Assembly: GCA_903970555.1 (NCBI GenBank)
Contig: CAJCJD010000246.1
Coordinates: forward strand, 93,043 to 157,042
Direction of reading: 5' to 3'
DNA: 64,000 nt
From: Vulcanimicrobiota bacterium
GTDB lineage: Bacteria; Pseudomonadota; Gammaproteobacteria; Xanthomonadales; Rhodanobacteraceae
The notes beneath the pieces were generated by a model, which saw nothing but the letters and a program-made list of their open reading frames with translations, had not been told where the DNA came from and did not search any database. Positions 1 through 9,700 of this stretch are shown piece by piece (the stretch's first letter is position 1; every line of letters starts with the position of its first letter). The position numbers were made by a program, and so were the translations under genes.

Positions 1-3000
1 CCGGGAACGGCAGGTGTAGGCGGCGCACCCGCGGTTGCCGAACCCCAGCGCGTGGATAGATTGCCATCGACGGCATTCTCCGGTCCCAGACACCCCGTGC
101 CGGTGTACGGCGGCGTTGTCGTTCCGTCGTTGCACGCGTTCTGCGTGCTGCTTGAAGTCGCCAGCGTATTCAAGGCCAGGTTGACACCTGGCGGCGCGAG
201 CGTGATAGCCGCCGCGTTGCTGGTGGCAGGTGCGCCGGCGGCGTTGTTCACCGTAACGGTGTACGTACCAACGTTCGCGGCGCTCACCGCCGGGATGGTG
301 TAGGTGAGCGTATTGGACAGCTGCGTTCCACTGCTGACGATGGTGGCGCTGCCACCCGTCGGCGTGAACTGCCACTGATACGTAAACGGTGCAGACCCGG
401 TAACGATGGCCATGAACTGAACTGGCTCATTGACGGGCGCAATAGTGCTGGCTGGCTGCGACGCAATCGATACCGGTGTTGCTGCATCGACCGTCACCGT
501 AGCGTTCGACGATTGAACCGAGCCGAGGTCGTTGGTCACCACGACATAGAAACTTGCGCTTCCTGCCGCGGTAAAGACAGGTGTGGTGTACGTCGCTTGA
601 GTGGCGCCAGCAATAGCGCCCGAGCCAACTTGATACCACTGATAGGTGATCGTGCGCGAACCGGTTGCAGCCACCGTCAAGGTGGCCGATTGTCCATCCA
701 CCACCGATTGCGAAGCCGGCTGTTGGCTGATGACCACGTTGGCGGGCGCATCAACACTCAGCGTGACTGGCGTAGAGGTGACCGAGCCGAAGCTGCTGGC
801 AATCGTTACGGTGAAGGAGTCGCCGTTGTTTGCAGCCGTCGTCGGAGGCGTGGTGTATGTGGCGCTGGTTGCGCCGGCGATAGGGCCGCTCGAATCGGAC
901 CATTGATAGCTAAGCGTGCCCGAGCCCGAGGCCACGACACTGAAAGTCGCCGTGTAGCCGGATGTGGTTGCCGCGCCGATCGGAGGAACAATGATGGCCG
1001 GCGCTTGCGATTGCGCGGAAGCTGGCGGTGCCACCGAGGCCAGCGTAACGCTGCCGCTTGCCAGACCGGGCGCCGTCGCCGTAACGGTGACCGTTCCAGG
1101 CGTAAACGTGCTGCGTAGCGCGATCTTTTGCAATCCACCTTCGAAGTTCAGCTCTGGATCGCCGGGCGAATGGAAGAAGGCATAGGGCACGCCTTGAATT
1201 ACATTGCTGTTCGCCTGCGAGAACGCGTCCTGGTAGTAACTGGTCCAGGAGGGATCGGCCACCAGTTGCTGCGTGCCGCCCATATAGCTGGCCGGTCCGC
1301 TGACGGAGAACGTGACATTGTCGGCTGCCGTCGGCACGAGGTTGCCATTGGCATCCTCAACCTGCGCGACAACAAAGGCTGCATCCGAGCCATTTGCTGT
1401 CCACTGAAAACTGGTGCCGTCCGGCTTGGTCATTTCAGGAACAACGCTGAGAACAATCTTGTTCTCCGGACCCGCTGTCGTGCGCGTATCGCTTACGCCC
1501 GGAACCGGATTGCCGTTCCCATCCAAGCATTCAGCAGTGACCGTGCCAGGCGCCCAGTTCACCATCCAGTGAACCTGTCCCGGCATCACGGTGGTGTTCT
1601 GCGTGAGATTGGTGCTGGAGTTGATGTTCCACGGGTTAGGTGTCTGGTCCTGCAACAGCGTGCCAGTTACAGGATCGGCAGGAACGCCGTTGATGAGCAG
1701 ACGCACGCCAGGGCAGTTGCTGAAAGCATTCTCTTGCAGCGGCGTGCCTGCGGTGTACTCGTACGCGCGATTCCAGTGATGCGCCAAGTGGACAACCGGC
1801 TGAACCGTGTACGGAATCCAGTTGGCCTGATAGATGTAATAGAGCAAACGCGGGAAACGATTCGCATCGGTCGAGGAATAACCCAGCGAGCGCACGAAGT
1901 GCACCATGTTGGGCTGATTCTGATATTCGGCCCAGAGGCTATCTTCGCCGGGCGATTCGGCGAAATACCATTGCGCCATGCCGAATGCATTGGCCGCACG
2001 GCCGCGGCGCCAGTCATCGAGATACGGCGCGGCGAACGCGAGCTCGTAGTCATAGGCCAGGCCGCGCCCGGTGCCCATGTTGTCCCAGTACTCGGCGCCA
2101 AAAGCCGGGTTGTTCGGGTTCTGCTGCTTGTTGCCGACCTCACAACCTGCGCCGTCGCATTCGTCGATGAAGCCGTAGGAAGAACTGTACGTGCGATCCG
2201 CACTCATGCGCGGATTGATGTTGTCCCACGTCGTTTCGATGGAGCCAAGTTCGCTCGCAAGCGCCGGATTCATGCCGCCGTTATCTCTCTCCCAATCGAG
2301 AATCGACGGATGGTTGCGATCGCGGATGATCATGTCGCGATGCAATTCCTGCTTCAGCTGCAGGTCGTCGGGGGTGGGATTGGAACTGGCGTTCCAGTAG
2401 CCCTCGCCGTCGCCGCTGGGCTGATCGATCATGATGCCGTACGCATCTGCCGCTTCCACCATCTCTTCACTGCTGGTGGAGTGGCCGGGCCGCCATACGT
2501 TGCCGCCCTGCGCCGCGATCTGCGCCATGTCGCGCCACCACTGCTCATCGGGAACCGACGAACCAAGACCCGGATAGTCGTAACGGCTTGAACCACCCCA
2601 AAGATAAACGGCATGGCCATTGAAATAGGGAAAGTTGGCATCCCACGTAATCGTGCGAATGCCCAGCGTGCTCTGTGCCGAATCGACCACCACGCCGTTC
2701 ACGCTGACGATGTGATAGACCTTGTACAGATACGGCGATCCGCACGATACCGGCGGCGTTCCGCAGGTTGCGTTGTTCGGATACCACAACGTGGGATTGG
2801 GCACCGTAATCAACTGATCAAACATCGGCGTGGCGCCGGACGGAAACGTGCTTGGCGTCATCGCCGGCACAGCTTGCGTAATCGGCGCCGCCGTAGCGAC
2901 TACGTTGCCCTTCGCGTCCACGATCTGCGTTGTTAACGTGACTTGCTGCGTCGATGTAGTCTCGTTCAGTACATTCGTTTGCACGTCGACCACGGCGGAT

Positions 3001-3905
3001 GCGGCCGTTGCGGTTCCCTGCGCAGCGGGGACCTCCGATACCGTTCCTACGTAGGTACCCCAGGTCTTTTGATTCGAATAAACGTTTTGCGGAATGTGAA
3101 TCGGATTGGTGACGTACAGCTTTACGTTCCGGAACAACCCAGCCATGGCCTGACCGAAGCGGAAAGCGCCGGAGAAGTTGGGATTCTCAAACCAAGGGGC
3201 GCCGCGCGAGACATCGATAGCGATGACATTGTCTGTGCTGCCATCCGCGACGATATACGGCGTCAGGTCGACGATCACCGGAATGAAACCCACCACGTGG
3301 GTGGCCTGCGAATCGGCCGTTACCGCGCTGACGCCGGGCAACAACGTACCGTTTATAAAGACCTGGATACCGGTGTGCGACCCTTCGATATTGAGCAGGA
3401 ACTTCTGGCCTGCGTACTTCGGATCCACTTTAAAGTGCAAGCGATACCAGTTGAAGTTTCCGGTCAACGAACCTTGGCCGCCGCCCGAATCCTGGTTGAT
3501 AAAGGTGCGTGGAATATTCGCATCGTAGGGCAAGCCCACTTGCTTCCAGCTGGCACTCGTATCGGAGCTCTCGTTGAGGCTAGGCGTTGAGTATGTCGTC
3601 GAATTATTGGTGTTCTGGAACCACCAGTTGCTCTGCGGAGCATTCGACGTGGTGCTGGCATTGCCGATGTACTGCGGAACGCCGGCTGCAAGATTGATCG
3701 TTAGGCGCTGCGAGCTTGGCAGTGTCGGTTCGACCTGTTGTGCATTGGCATAACCGGTGGTCGCCGACGCCAGCAGCACGAAAAGCATCGCGCCGAGCAT
3801 CCGCACTCTGTTCGCGATTTTGGTCGCGCCGTGCCTCGCTCTTCGACCTGGAGGGACGAGACTGCACGTCGAAGCCGCGGATTCCCAATGCGTACGCAGT
3901 CCCAT
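1..3905 (-). CDS. Secreted GH2-type glycoside hydrolase with Ig-like and F5/8C domains (3' end outside window)
   Basis: The minus frame stays open from the ATG at 3905 (SD AAGGGGAA) to base 1, at least 1300 codons, so the C-terminus is missing. Residues 36-57 form a hydrophobic signal peptide (MLGAMLFVLLASATTGYANA) after an unusually long basic n-region; an inner ATG at 3800 is an alternative start. In order I see a GH2 jelly-roll sugar-binding domain (about 85-260), an Ig-like sandwich, a TIM barrel (about 425-720), three Ig-like repeats (about 965-1238) and the start of an F5/8C/CBM32-like domain near 1242. The putative nucleophile is E605 in GAEYWDNMG, matching the EYAHAMGN motif of LacZ-type enzymes. 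The usual acid/base NE dipeptide reads N542-G543 in RNHPSILDWERDNGG. A secreted beta-glycosidase for plant polysaccharide is likely; the exact substrate cannot be read. Confidence 0.85.
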   Translation of the reverse strand, partial: MGLRTHWESAASTCSLVPPGRRARHGATKIANRVRMLGAMLFVLLASATTGYANAQQVEPTLPSSQRLTINLAAGVPQYIGNASTTSNAPQSNWWFQNTNNSTTYSTPSLNESSDTSASWKQVGLPYDANIPRTFINQDSGGGQGSLTGNFNWYRLHFKVDPKYAGQKFLLNIEGSHTGIQVFINGTLLPGVSAVTADSQATHVVGFIPVIVDLTPYIVADGSTDNVIAIDVSRGAPWFENPNFSGAFRFGQAMAGLFRNVKLYVTNPIHIPQNVYSNQKTWGTYVGTVSEVPAAQGTATAASAVVDVQTNVLNETTSTQQVTLTTQIVDAKGNVVATAAPITQAVPAMTPSTFPSGATPMFDQLITVPNPTLWYPNNATCGTPPVSCGSPYLYKVYHIVSVNGVVVDSAQSTLGIRTITWDANFPYFNGHAVYLWGGSSRYDYPGLGSSVPDEQWWRDMAQIAAQGGNVWRPGHSTSSEEMVEAADAYGIMIDQPSGDGEGYWNASSNPTPDDLQLKQELHRDMIIRDRNHPSILDWERDNGGMNPALASELGSIETTWDNINPRMSADRTYSSSYGFIDECDGAGCEVGNKQQNPNNPAFGAEYWDNMGTGRGLAYDYELAFAAPYLDDWRRGRAANAFGMAQWYFAESPGEDSLWAEYQNQPNMVHFVRSLGYSSTDANRFPRLLYYIYQANWIPYTVQPVVHLAHHWNRAYEYTAGTPLQENAFSNCPGVRLLINGVPADPVTGTLLQDQTPNPWNINSSTNLTQNTTVMPGQVHWMVNWAPGTVTAECLDGNGNPVPGVSDTRTTAGPENKIVLSVVPEMTKPDGTSFQWTANGSDAAFVVAQVEDANGNLVPTAADNVTFSVSGPASYMGGTQQLVADPSWTSYYQDAFSQANSNVIQGVPYAFFHSPGDPELNFEGGLQKIALRSTFTPGTVTVTATAPGLASGSVTLASVAPPASAQSQAPAIIVPPIGAATTSGYTATFSVVASGSGTLSYQWSDSSGPIAGATSATYTTPPTTAANNGDSFTVTIASSFGSVTSTPVTLSVDAPANVVISQQPASQSVVDGQSATLTVAATGSRTITYQWYQVGSGAIAGATQATYTTPVFTAAGSASFYVVVTNDLGSVQSSNATVTVDAATPVSIASQPASTIAPVNEPVQFMAIVTGSAPFTYQWQFTPTGGSATIVSSGTQLSNTLTYTIPAVSAANVGTYTVTVNNAAGAPATSNAAAITLAPPGVNLALNTLATSSSTQNACNDGTTTPPYTGTGCLGPENAVDGNLSTRWGSATAGAPPTPAVP

Positions 3906-4617
3906 TGTCTTCCCCTTTGCGAGTCATACCCTCACAAAATATGTGGCGCACCACATACTTTCCGTCAGGCGGCAGTAAGCCGGGCCACGATTAACTCGTG
4001 TCCTTGGACTAGCGCCGCATGAACCCCTGATAGGGTGGCCGAATCATCCGCATTGCAAATGACCAACGCAATGCACAAGAGAAGATTTTTACGCTTACTT
4101 TCGTGTAAATCTTTGCGTATTGCGACGCAGTCATCATTTAGACGTCTAAATTTAGACGTCTAAATTGACATGGAAAAGAAACAATTGCATCGATGGATGC
4201 TTTAGCAACATGCCCGCCCACATCATCAGCAGACTTTCGCTCGGCGTCTGTTGCGTCAAAAAGTTGTCGCATGCAACCAATGACACGATTTATCGCACAC
4301 ACGCTAATGGCCTCCATGGTTGCCCATCCTTGGGCAAAAGCATCCATTGACCAATCATGCAGGCCTAGGTTGATGATCGGAAAGCTCACCGTATCCAGCA
4401 ACCGACTCGTGCAACATCGGAATACTCCGAAATTTTTCGATTAGACATGGCCGCTGTATTGCCATAGCGCCACGCAAAGCACATGCATGCAACGAAACAA
4501 AAAATCCCGACGGACCGGACTCGATGGGTTCAAGGCCATAAATGATCCGCCGCGCGCGTCACCGCGGGCTCATGCGCTTGGCTACGCAGGGGGAAAACCT
4601 CTCTCACCGCAATGGAG
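3906..4617. other. Intergenic region upstream of the GH2 gene
   Basis: About 710 bases without a convincing gene. It must hold the promoter of the GH2 gene. The part around 4080-4170 is clearly AT-richer than its surroundings and contains a duplicated 14-bp palindrome (listed separately). The short minus frame 4138-4401 ends inside that palindrome and has no recognisable domain, so I do not call it. Confidence 0.5.
4137..4164. promoter_or_regulatory. Tandem perfect palindrome, operator-like
   Basis: TTTAGACGTCTAAA occurs twice back to back (4137-4150 and 4151-4164), each copy a perfect 14-bp palindrome. The core AGACGTCT equals the consensus MetJ half-operator of enterobacteria, but here the cores are 14 bp apart, not contiguous, and no methionine gene is nearby. 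It lies about 230 bp upstream of the GH2 gene. Two dimers binding side by side is an inference. Confidence 0.6.
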
Positions 4618-5082
4618 TCAACGTAGGCTGTATCCGGAAACACGCCATACGTGATCATTGTCCAGGTGAAATGAAATCAGCTCGCGCACGTTTTGCTTGG
4701 TGTTGGCAAATCGCGTCGCGAAGGCGACGTTGGCGTAAGAGCCCTGCGGGATTTGGCCACCAGCAGATTGCCTATACGTCACACCAGACACACTACGAGA
4801 GAGCAGCGCACCAAGCGCCTGGCGGTCGGCACTGATCTGTCTCACAAAGGCATCACGTGTCACAAGTTGCTTGGCGATGAGGGACGCCCCATCCCAGACC
4901 TCGCCAACTTTGTGCTGATCGACCAATAGCGCCACCTGTAACGCAGCCTGCGCCATCTTCTGATTCTGCTGAACATCCTGTGCCGTCGGCTGAGCGTTCG
5001 TTTGCGCCACGGCAGACTGTGATGCCGCACTTGCTGTGATCGCGGCAAACAGCGCGATCGACAAGAATTGATTACGTAACAT
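4618..5082 (-). CDS. DUF4019-family secreted protein
   Basis: This 154-residue protein has a clear signal peptide (hydrophobic LSIALFAAITASAASQSAVAQ) and a mature part typical of DUF4019: FVRQISADRQALGALLSRS near the middle, ANVAFATRFANT, and the C-terminal block WRVSGYSLR. The family is periplasmic and of unknown function. The gene stands alone between the GH2 gene and an unrecognised gene on the same strand. The upstream SD is weak (AAGG about 11 bases away). The family call is from motif memory. Confidence 0.75.
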   Translation of the reverse strand: MLRNQFLSIALFAAITASAASQSAVAQTNAQPTAQDVQQNQKMAQAALQVALLVDQHKVGEVWDGASLIAKQLVTRDAFVRQISADRQALGALLSRSVSGVTYRQSAGGQIPQGSYANVAFATRFANTKQNVRELISFHLDNDHVWRVSGYSLR

Positions 5083-5112
5083 GGAGTAACACCTTAGGTT
5101 TCCGGTTCGCTA

Positions 5113-5820
5113 TCAAGATAACCACCATCGCGCAAAACTCTTTTCGACCCTGGCCACACGACTCAACTCTTCCGCACTGACTACCAGTGCACGCAACCAG
5201 TCGCTTCCGAAATAAATGGACCAGCGCCTAGTCTCGGGACGACGTGTGTAGCCGACTTCATTAGGCGGAATACCCTTAGTTCGGCCATGCGCGCATTCGC
5301 GTCCCAATTGCACTTCGTCGTAGAGCAAATTCGCATAGCTGAATTGGCGAATGAACGATCGCGGCACGTTCGGGCATATCGTGGTTATCTCGAACTCATC
5401 GGCATCCCGTTCGATTCCCAGCATGAAGTCGCACTCATCGGACTCACACCAACGCTCGCCTAATGCCTTTGCCTCCGGCACCCAGCCCTTTTCCAGAAGA
5501 AACGCTTTGAACAGTGGCACGCTGATCGTTTTTGTACCGAAGACGGGGTCGACATAAGCCACGAGCAATTCAACGAAACGCTGTCTATCCTTGTACTTTC
5601 CGGGCCAGAGTTCAGCAGCAAGCGCACCGATGATGCTTCCCACGATGAGTATGTGCGCATCGTATTCACTCATGTCAGCGTCCTTTCCAAACCGCTCGAT
5701 CAAGCCGAGCTTGCGAGTGACCCACTTCTCTCGCCAAGCCAGGTTGCTCGACTCTTGTACGATGCTCAACGTGATCGCCTGCACCGTCGACCGCCTTGAT
5801 TTCGGCTCAAGATCAATCAT
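5113..5820 (-). CDS. Hypothetical protein, unrecognised
   Basis: I chose the ATG at 5820 (MIDLEPKSRR, SD AAAGG 8-9 bases upstream), giving 235 residues; the frame is open further up to 5913 but would then overlap the preceding OmpA gene. The protein looks soluble and has no signal peptide. It is rich in Trp, Glu and Arg, with a mildly hydrophobic stretch HILIVGSIIGALAAEL. It lies 31 bases behind the tpgA-like gene and may be its third cistron. No domain was recognised; three Cys pairs are scattered without a zinc-ribbon pattern. Confidence 0.55.
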   Translation of the reverse strand: MIDLEPKSRRSTVQAITLSIVQESSNLAWREKWVTRKLGLIERFGKDADMSEYDAHILIVGSIIGALAAELWPGKYKDRQRFVELLVAYVDPVFGTKTISVPLFKAFLLEKGWVPEAKALGERWCESDECDFMLGIERDADEFEITTICPNVPRSFIRQFSYANLLYDEVQLGRECAHGRTKGIPPNEVGYTRRPETRRWSIYFGSDWLRALVVSAEELSRVARVEKSFARWWLS

Positions 5821-5851
5821 TGCCGCGCCTTTAAGTTGGCCGATGACCGCG

Positions 5852-6742
5852 TCACGTCGACGCATCTTTTGCCTGTGTACGCACCTGCACGACGACACGT
5901 CGATTGGGGGCAAGGCAGGTGATCAATGCATCCCTTGGCAAGGACGGGCATGTCGCGACCGCATCCGATTTTCCGCGGCCTTCGGCAACGATCAGATCTT
6001 GCGGAACGCCTTTCGCAACCAGGTAAGTCATCACGGTGTATGCGCGTCGCTCGGACAGCGTGAAGTCGTAGTTGTCGCTGCCGAGACGATCGGAATAGCC
6101 GCGAATGCGGATGTCCTTGATGTGGCTTTGCTCAGCCATCAAGTTCTTGGCGAGCTTGTCGAGCTGAGCTTGCCCATCCTGGGTGATATCGCCGATCGAC
6201 GAGCGATCGAACTTGAACATCGCATCGGTTGAAAGCGATACCTGCTGCTCGGGCGCCTGTGCTGTCGTCGGCGAGACGGGAGCCGCCATGTAGCGCGAGC
6301 ACGCTTCCGGGTACCAGTAAAAACTTCGCGCGAGTTTGTGCTCGTCGAACAGTATCTTGAACTGGCATACGTCGGTGCGATCCGTTCCACCCTGTCGGAA
6401 GTTGAAAACGTAGTTCCACTCTCGTACGGCCCACACGCCCTCATCGAAGTGCGGATAGCCGATCAACGCGGCAATCTGCTGCTTGTTCATGCCATAACGA
6501 ATCAACTGCAGTTCCGCAGGTTCCGGATATGTGCCGCCCTTGTGCATGGGCGTGACGCTATCGGGCGAAGGCCATACCAATCGCGATGCACTGGCGCCGT
6601 CTTTGGCCACTCCTTGACTTACATTCCCGCACCCTCCAATCAACGGAGCGCTTGCGATGGCGAGGGCTGCCATTGCGACTGAAAGTGTTGGGAGCGCGTT
6701 GCGCACGGCCACCCGGGGTTTCGAGTTGAAGATGGTCATCAT
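5852..6742 (-). CDS. BamE/OmpA-domain lipoprotein, TpgA-like autotransporter partner
   Basis: From the ATG at 6742 (SD AGGGGA 4 bases upstream; ATG 6739 also possible) the product is 296 residues. It begins with a lipoprotein signal ending in PLIGGC (Cys38). Residues about 65-140 resemble the SmpA/OmlA (BamE) fold (ELQLIRYGMNKQQIAALIG, EWNYVFNF), and 165-290 form an OmpA C-terminal peptidoglycan-binding domain (IRGYSDRLGSDNYDFTLSERR). The start lies 11 bases behind the adhesin stop, so the two are probably co-transcribed. In Acinetobacter, TpgA has an OmpA-type domain and ties the AtaA adhesin to peptidoglycan; the same role is inferred here. An upstream in-frame GTG at 6760 would overlap the adhesin. 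Confidence 0.85.
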   Translation of the reverse strand: MMTIFNSKPRVAVRNALPTLSVAMAALAIASAPLIGGCGNVSQGVAKDGASASRLVWPSPDSVTPMHKGGTYPEPAELQLIRYGMNKQQIAALIGYPHFDEGVWAVREWNYVFNFRQGGTDRTDVCQFKILFDEHKLARSFYWYPEACSRYMAAPVSPTTAQAPEQQVSLSTDAMFKFDRSSIGDITQDGQAQLDKLAKNLMAEQSHIKDIRIRGYSDRLGSDNYDFTLSERRAYTVMTYLVAKGVPQDLIVAEGRGKSDAVATCPSLPRDALITCLAPNRRVVVQVRTQAKDAST

Positions 6743-6753
6743 TGGTCCCCTGC

Positions 6754-9700
6754 TCACCACATCACCGCCGCACCGACGCTGAGGCCAGCGTCGCCGCGTG
6801 TGTCGTCGGTCAGATTGAGTTTGTAGACCCAGCGACCACTCTCCGACACGGTGGACATGCCGACGGCGATACCGGTCTGGCCATGGAACGATCCCAATGC
6901 AACCGCCGCCGAATTCTGGTTCGGCTGATACGCCTGCGGCAGGCCGGCCATCGCCATGGCCGAAGCAACACCGGCGTTGGCGCGATTGCCGATCGTGTTG
7001 AGGTTTTGGTTGATGGTGTTGAACTTCTGATCGGTGTAGCTCTGCGCCCAGTTCTCCGCCGATTGCACGCCCGCGTTGAGCTGGCCGAGATTGACTGCAT
7101 CACCGGGCGCCGTGCCATTGGCCACGTTGTGAATTTGCGCCGGCGTACTGCTGTTACCGACGGTGATGCTGCTGTAGTTGACGCTACCGTCGCTGTTTCG
7201 GTCGTATTGAACGGTGCCAGCAGTCGTGGCATCCAACTGGCTGACGTTTACCGCGTCCGTCGCTGCCGTGCCTGCGGCGACGTTGGTAATTTGCCGCGTG
7301 TTCCCAGCCGATCCCACCGAAACAGTATTGGCTTCATCGGCGACGGAACCTGTGCCGATCGCCGTCGCATTGGCTGCTGTGGCTTGCGCATTCGCACCGA
7401 TGGCCGTGCTGTTGCTGCCCGAAGCACTGCTACTGCTGCCGACTGCCACGCTGTTTCCACCCGACGCGTTACTGGCATTGCCGTACGCCGCATCATTCGC
7501 ATTCGATGCAGTGCTTGCATTGCCCGCAGCGATGCTGTTCGCACCCGCAGCGACAGCAGAAGGGCCCGCTGCTACGGCGTTGTTGCCCGTCGCCTGACTG
7601 GCCGCCGCGGTGGAATTGGCTTGGTAGTATTTCTGCGCACTACTGTTGCTGAGGTTATTGACCGTGCTGCTCAAATTGCTGACGTTCTGGTTGGTCTGAT
7701 AGAGCTGCGAACCATTCACCGCATCGGTACTGGTTGCACTGACTGTTCCAGCGGCGACATTGATGATCTGGCGCTGCTGCGTGGAGGAGCCCACCGACAC
7801 CACATTCGCCTGGCCGCCATCGGTCGATCCCGCGCCGATAGCCACGGAGTTGCTGCCGGTAGATGTAGCTCCGGTACCAACGGTCGTGCTGTTCGTTCCG
7901 GATGCCGTGCTCGTATTGCCCACGGCAAGACTGCCATTGCCCGATGCCGTGGCGTTGGCGCCGCCCGCAGCCGAGTCCGTACCTGTTGCCGAAGGCGACT
8001 TACCCGCTTCGTCCGGGCTGACCTCGAATGCACCGCTCGTGCCGTTGGTGATATTGCTGACTTGCCCGCCAATGCCGTTGACGGCCTGATTGGTGGCATA
8101 GAGCTGCGATCCGTTCACCGCGTTCGTGCTTGTCGCACTGAGCTGGCCTGCCGCAACGTTGGTGATGGTGCGTTCTTTGCCTACGGACCCGACGCTTACC
8201 GTACTGGTTGGCGTCGTGCCGGCAAAGTTATAGGTGGTTCCGTTGATGGTCGCACTGGCCGTTCCCACGGCCGCCGCTGTTACCGAGTTTGCACCCAACG
8301 CCACGTCGTTAGCATTGGCGGCAACCGCGTTTGCACCGAGTGCCACACCGCCCGCTGCCTGCGCATTAGCGGTATCACCTAGTGCCACCGCACCATCTGC
8401 GGAAGCAGTACTGCTGTTGCCGAGCGCTACCGAGCCTTGTCCCGTTGCGCTGTTGGCGTTGCCAAGCGCAACCGCACCCTGGCCATTGGCGATGTTGTCA
8501 TTGCCCATCGCCACGGCACCCGCGCCCGTTGCACTGTTCGGATCACCTATCGCTACAGCGCCGTTGCCCGAAGCCGTGTTGCCTACGCCGATCGAAACCG
8601 CCTGACCGCCTGTCGCTGTCGCTGCTTGACCGATCGCCACTGCACCGGCAGCGTTGGCGCTACTCATCGCACCAAGCGCGATGGCGTAGCCGGCCGTGGC
8701 CTGCGCACCTGTATTGATGTTGCCGCCGATAGCGATGGAATCCATGCCACTGGCCAGTGTCTTCTTGCCAATCGCTGTCGCATCATCGACCGGGCCCGCC
8801 ACCGCACTTGCGCCGATGGCGATGCCGTTGGCACCGTTCGCCGTTGCGCTGTCTCCGCCCGCGAAGCTGCTCACGCCAAGCGCCTTAGCATTGGCACCCA
8901 CTGCCGTGGCATTTGCGCTGGTGGCCTGGGCACTGTCACCGGCCGCCAATGAACTCGTCGCGGTGGCTTGCGTGTTGGCACCCAGCGCCGTGGCATTGAT
9001 CCCGCTTGCAGCCGCGCTGTCGCCGAGGGCTGCGCTGCTTGTCGCTGTAGCCTGCGTGTTTGTACCTATCGCTGAAGCATTGATACCACTTGCATCTGCC
9101 AGGTCACCCAACGCTGTGCTGCTTGTTGCCGTAGCTTGGGTATTCACCCCAAGAGCAACGCTATCGGCGCTACTGGACACTGCCGTGTTTCCTAGGGCGA
9201 CCGAGTTGTTGCCTGCCGAACTCGCCCCATAACCTACAGCTACGCTGCCAGAGCCGGCCGAGCTGGCATTTACGCCGGCAGCCAGCGAGCCGCTGCCAGA
9301 AGCGCCGTTATTGGCGTAATTGCCACCCTGCGTGCCGCCGTCGTTGACGCTGTAGTAGTGCGTCTGGCCTGTTGTGACTGTACCGGTCAAATTGTTGATG
9401 GCCTGGTCCGTGGCATACAGCTGGCTGCCGTTCACTGCATCCGTGCTCGTCGCGCTGACCTGGCCTGCCGCCACGTTAGTGATCTGACGCTCGTGACCGG
9501 CTACGCCAACGCTCACAACGCCGGCCGGTGTTGCGCCGGCATAGTTGTAAGTTGTGCCGTTAATCGTGCCACTCGCTGTGGGCACCGCTGCCGCGGCTAC
9601 CGTCGAACCTTGACCCAATGCCACGTTGGACCCACTCAGCCCGGTGGCAATGCTCGCACCCTGACCCACTACCGTCGCATCGGCGTTGCCGTTGTCGGTA

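Noticed and set aside
1128..2591. 487-codon plus-strand frame
   Set aside because: It lies opposite the GH2 gene, whose minus frame is continuous and shows clear family motifs.
4138..4401. Possible 87-residue minus-strand protein
   Set aside because: Its stop lies in the tandem palindrome, it has no domain and no clear SD.
6742..8382. 546-codon plus-strand open frame opposite the adhesin
   Set aside because: It mirrors the repetitive adhesin codons; the translation is low-complexity Arg/Cys/Gly without a domain.
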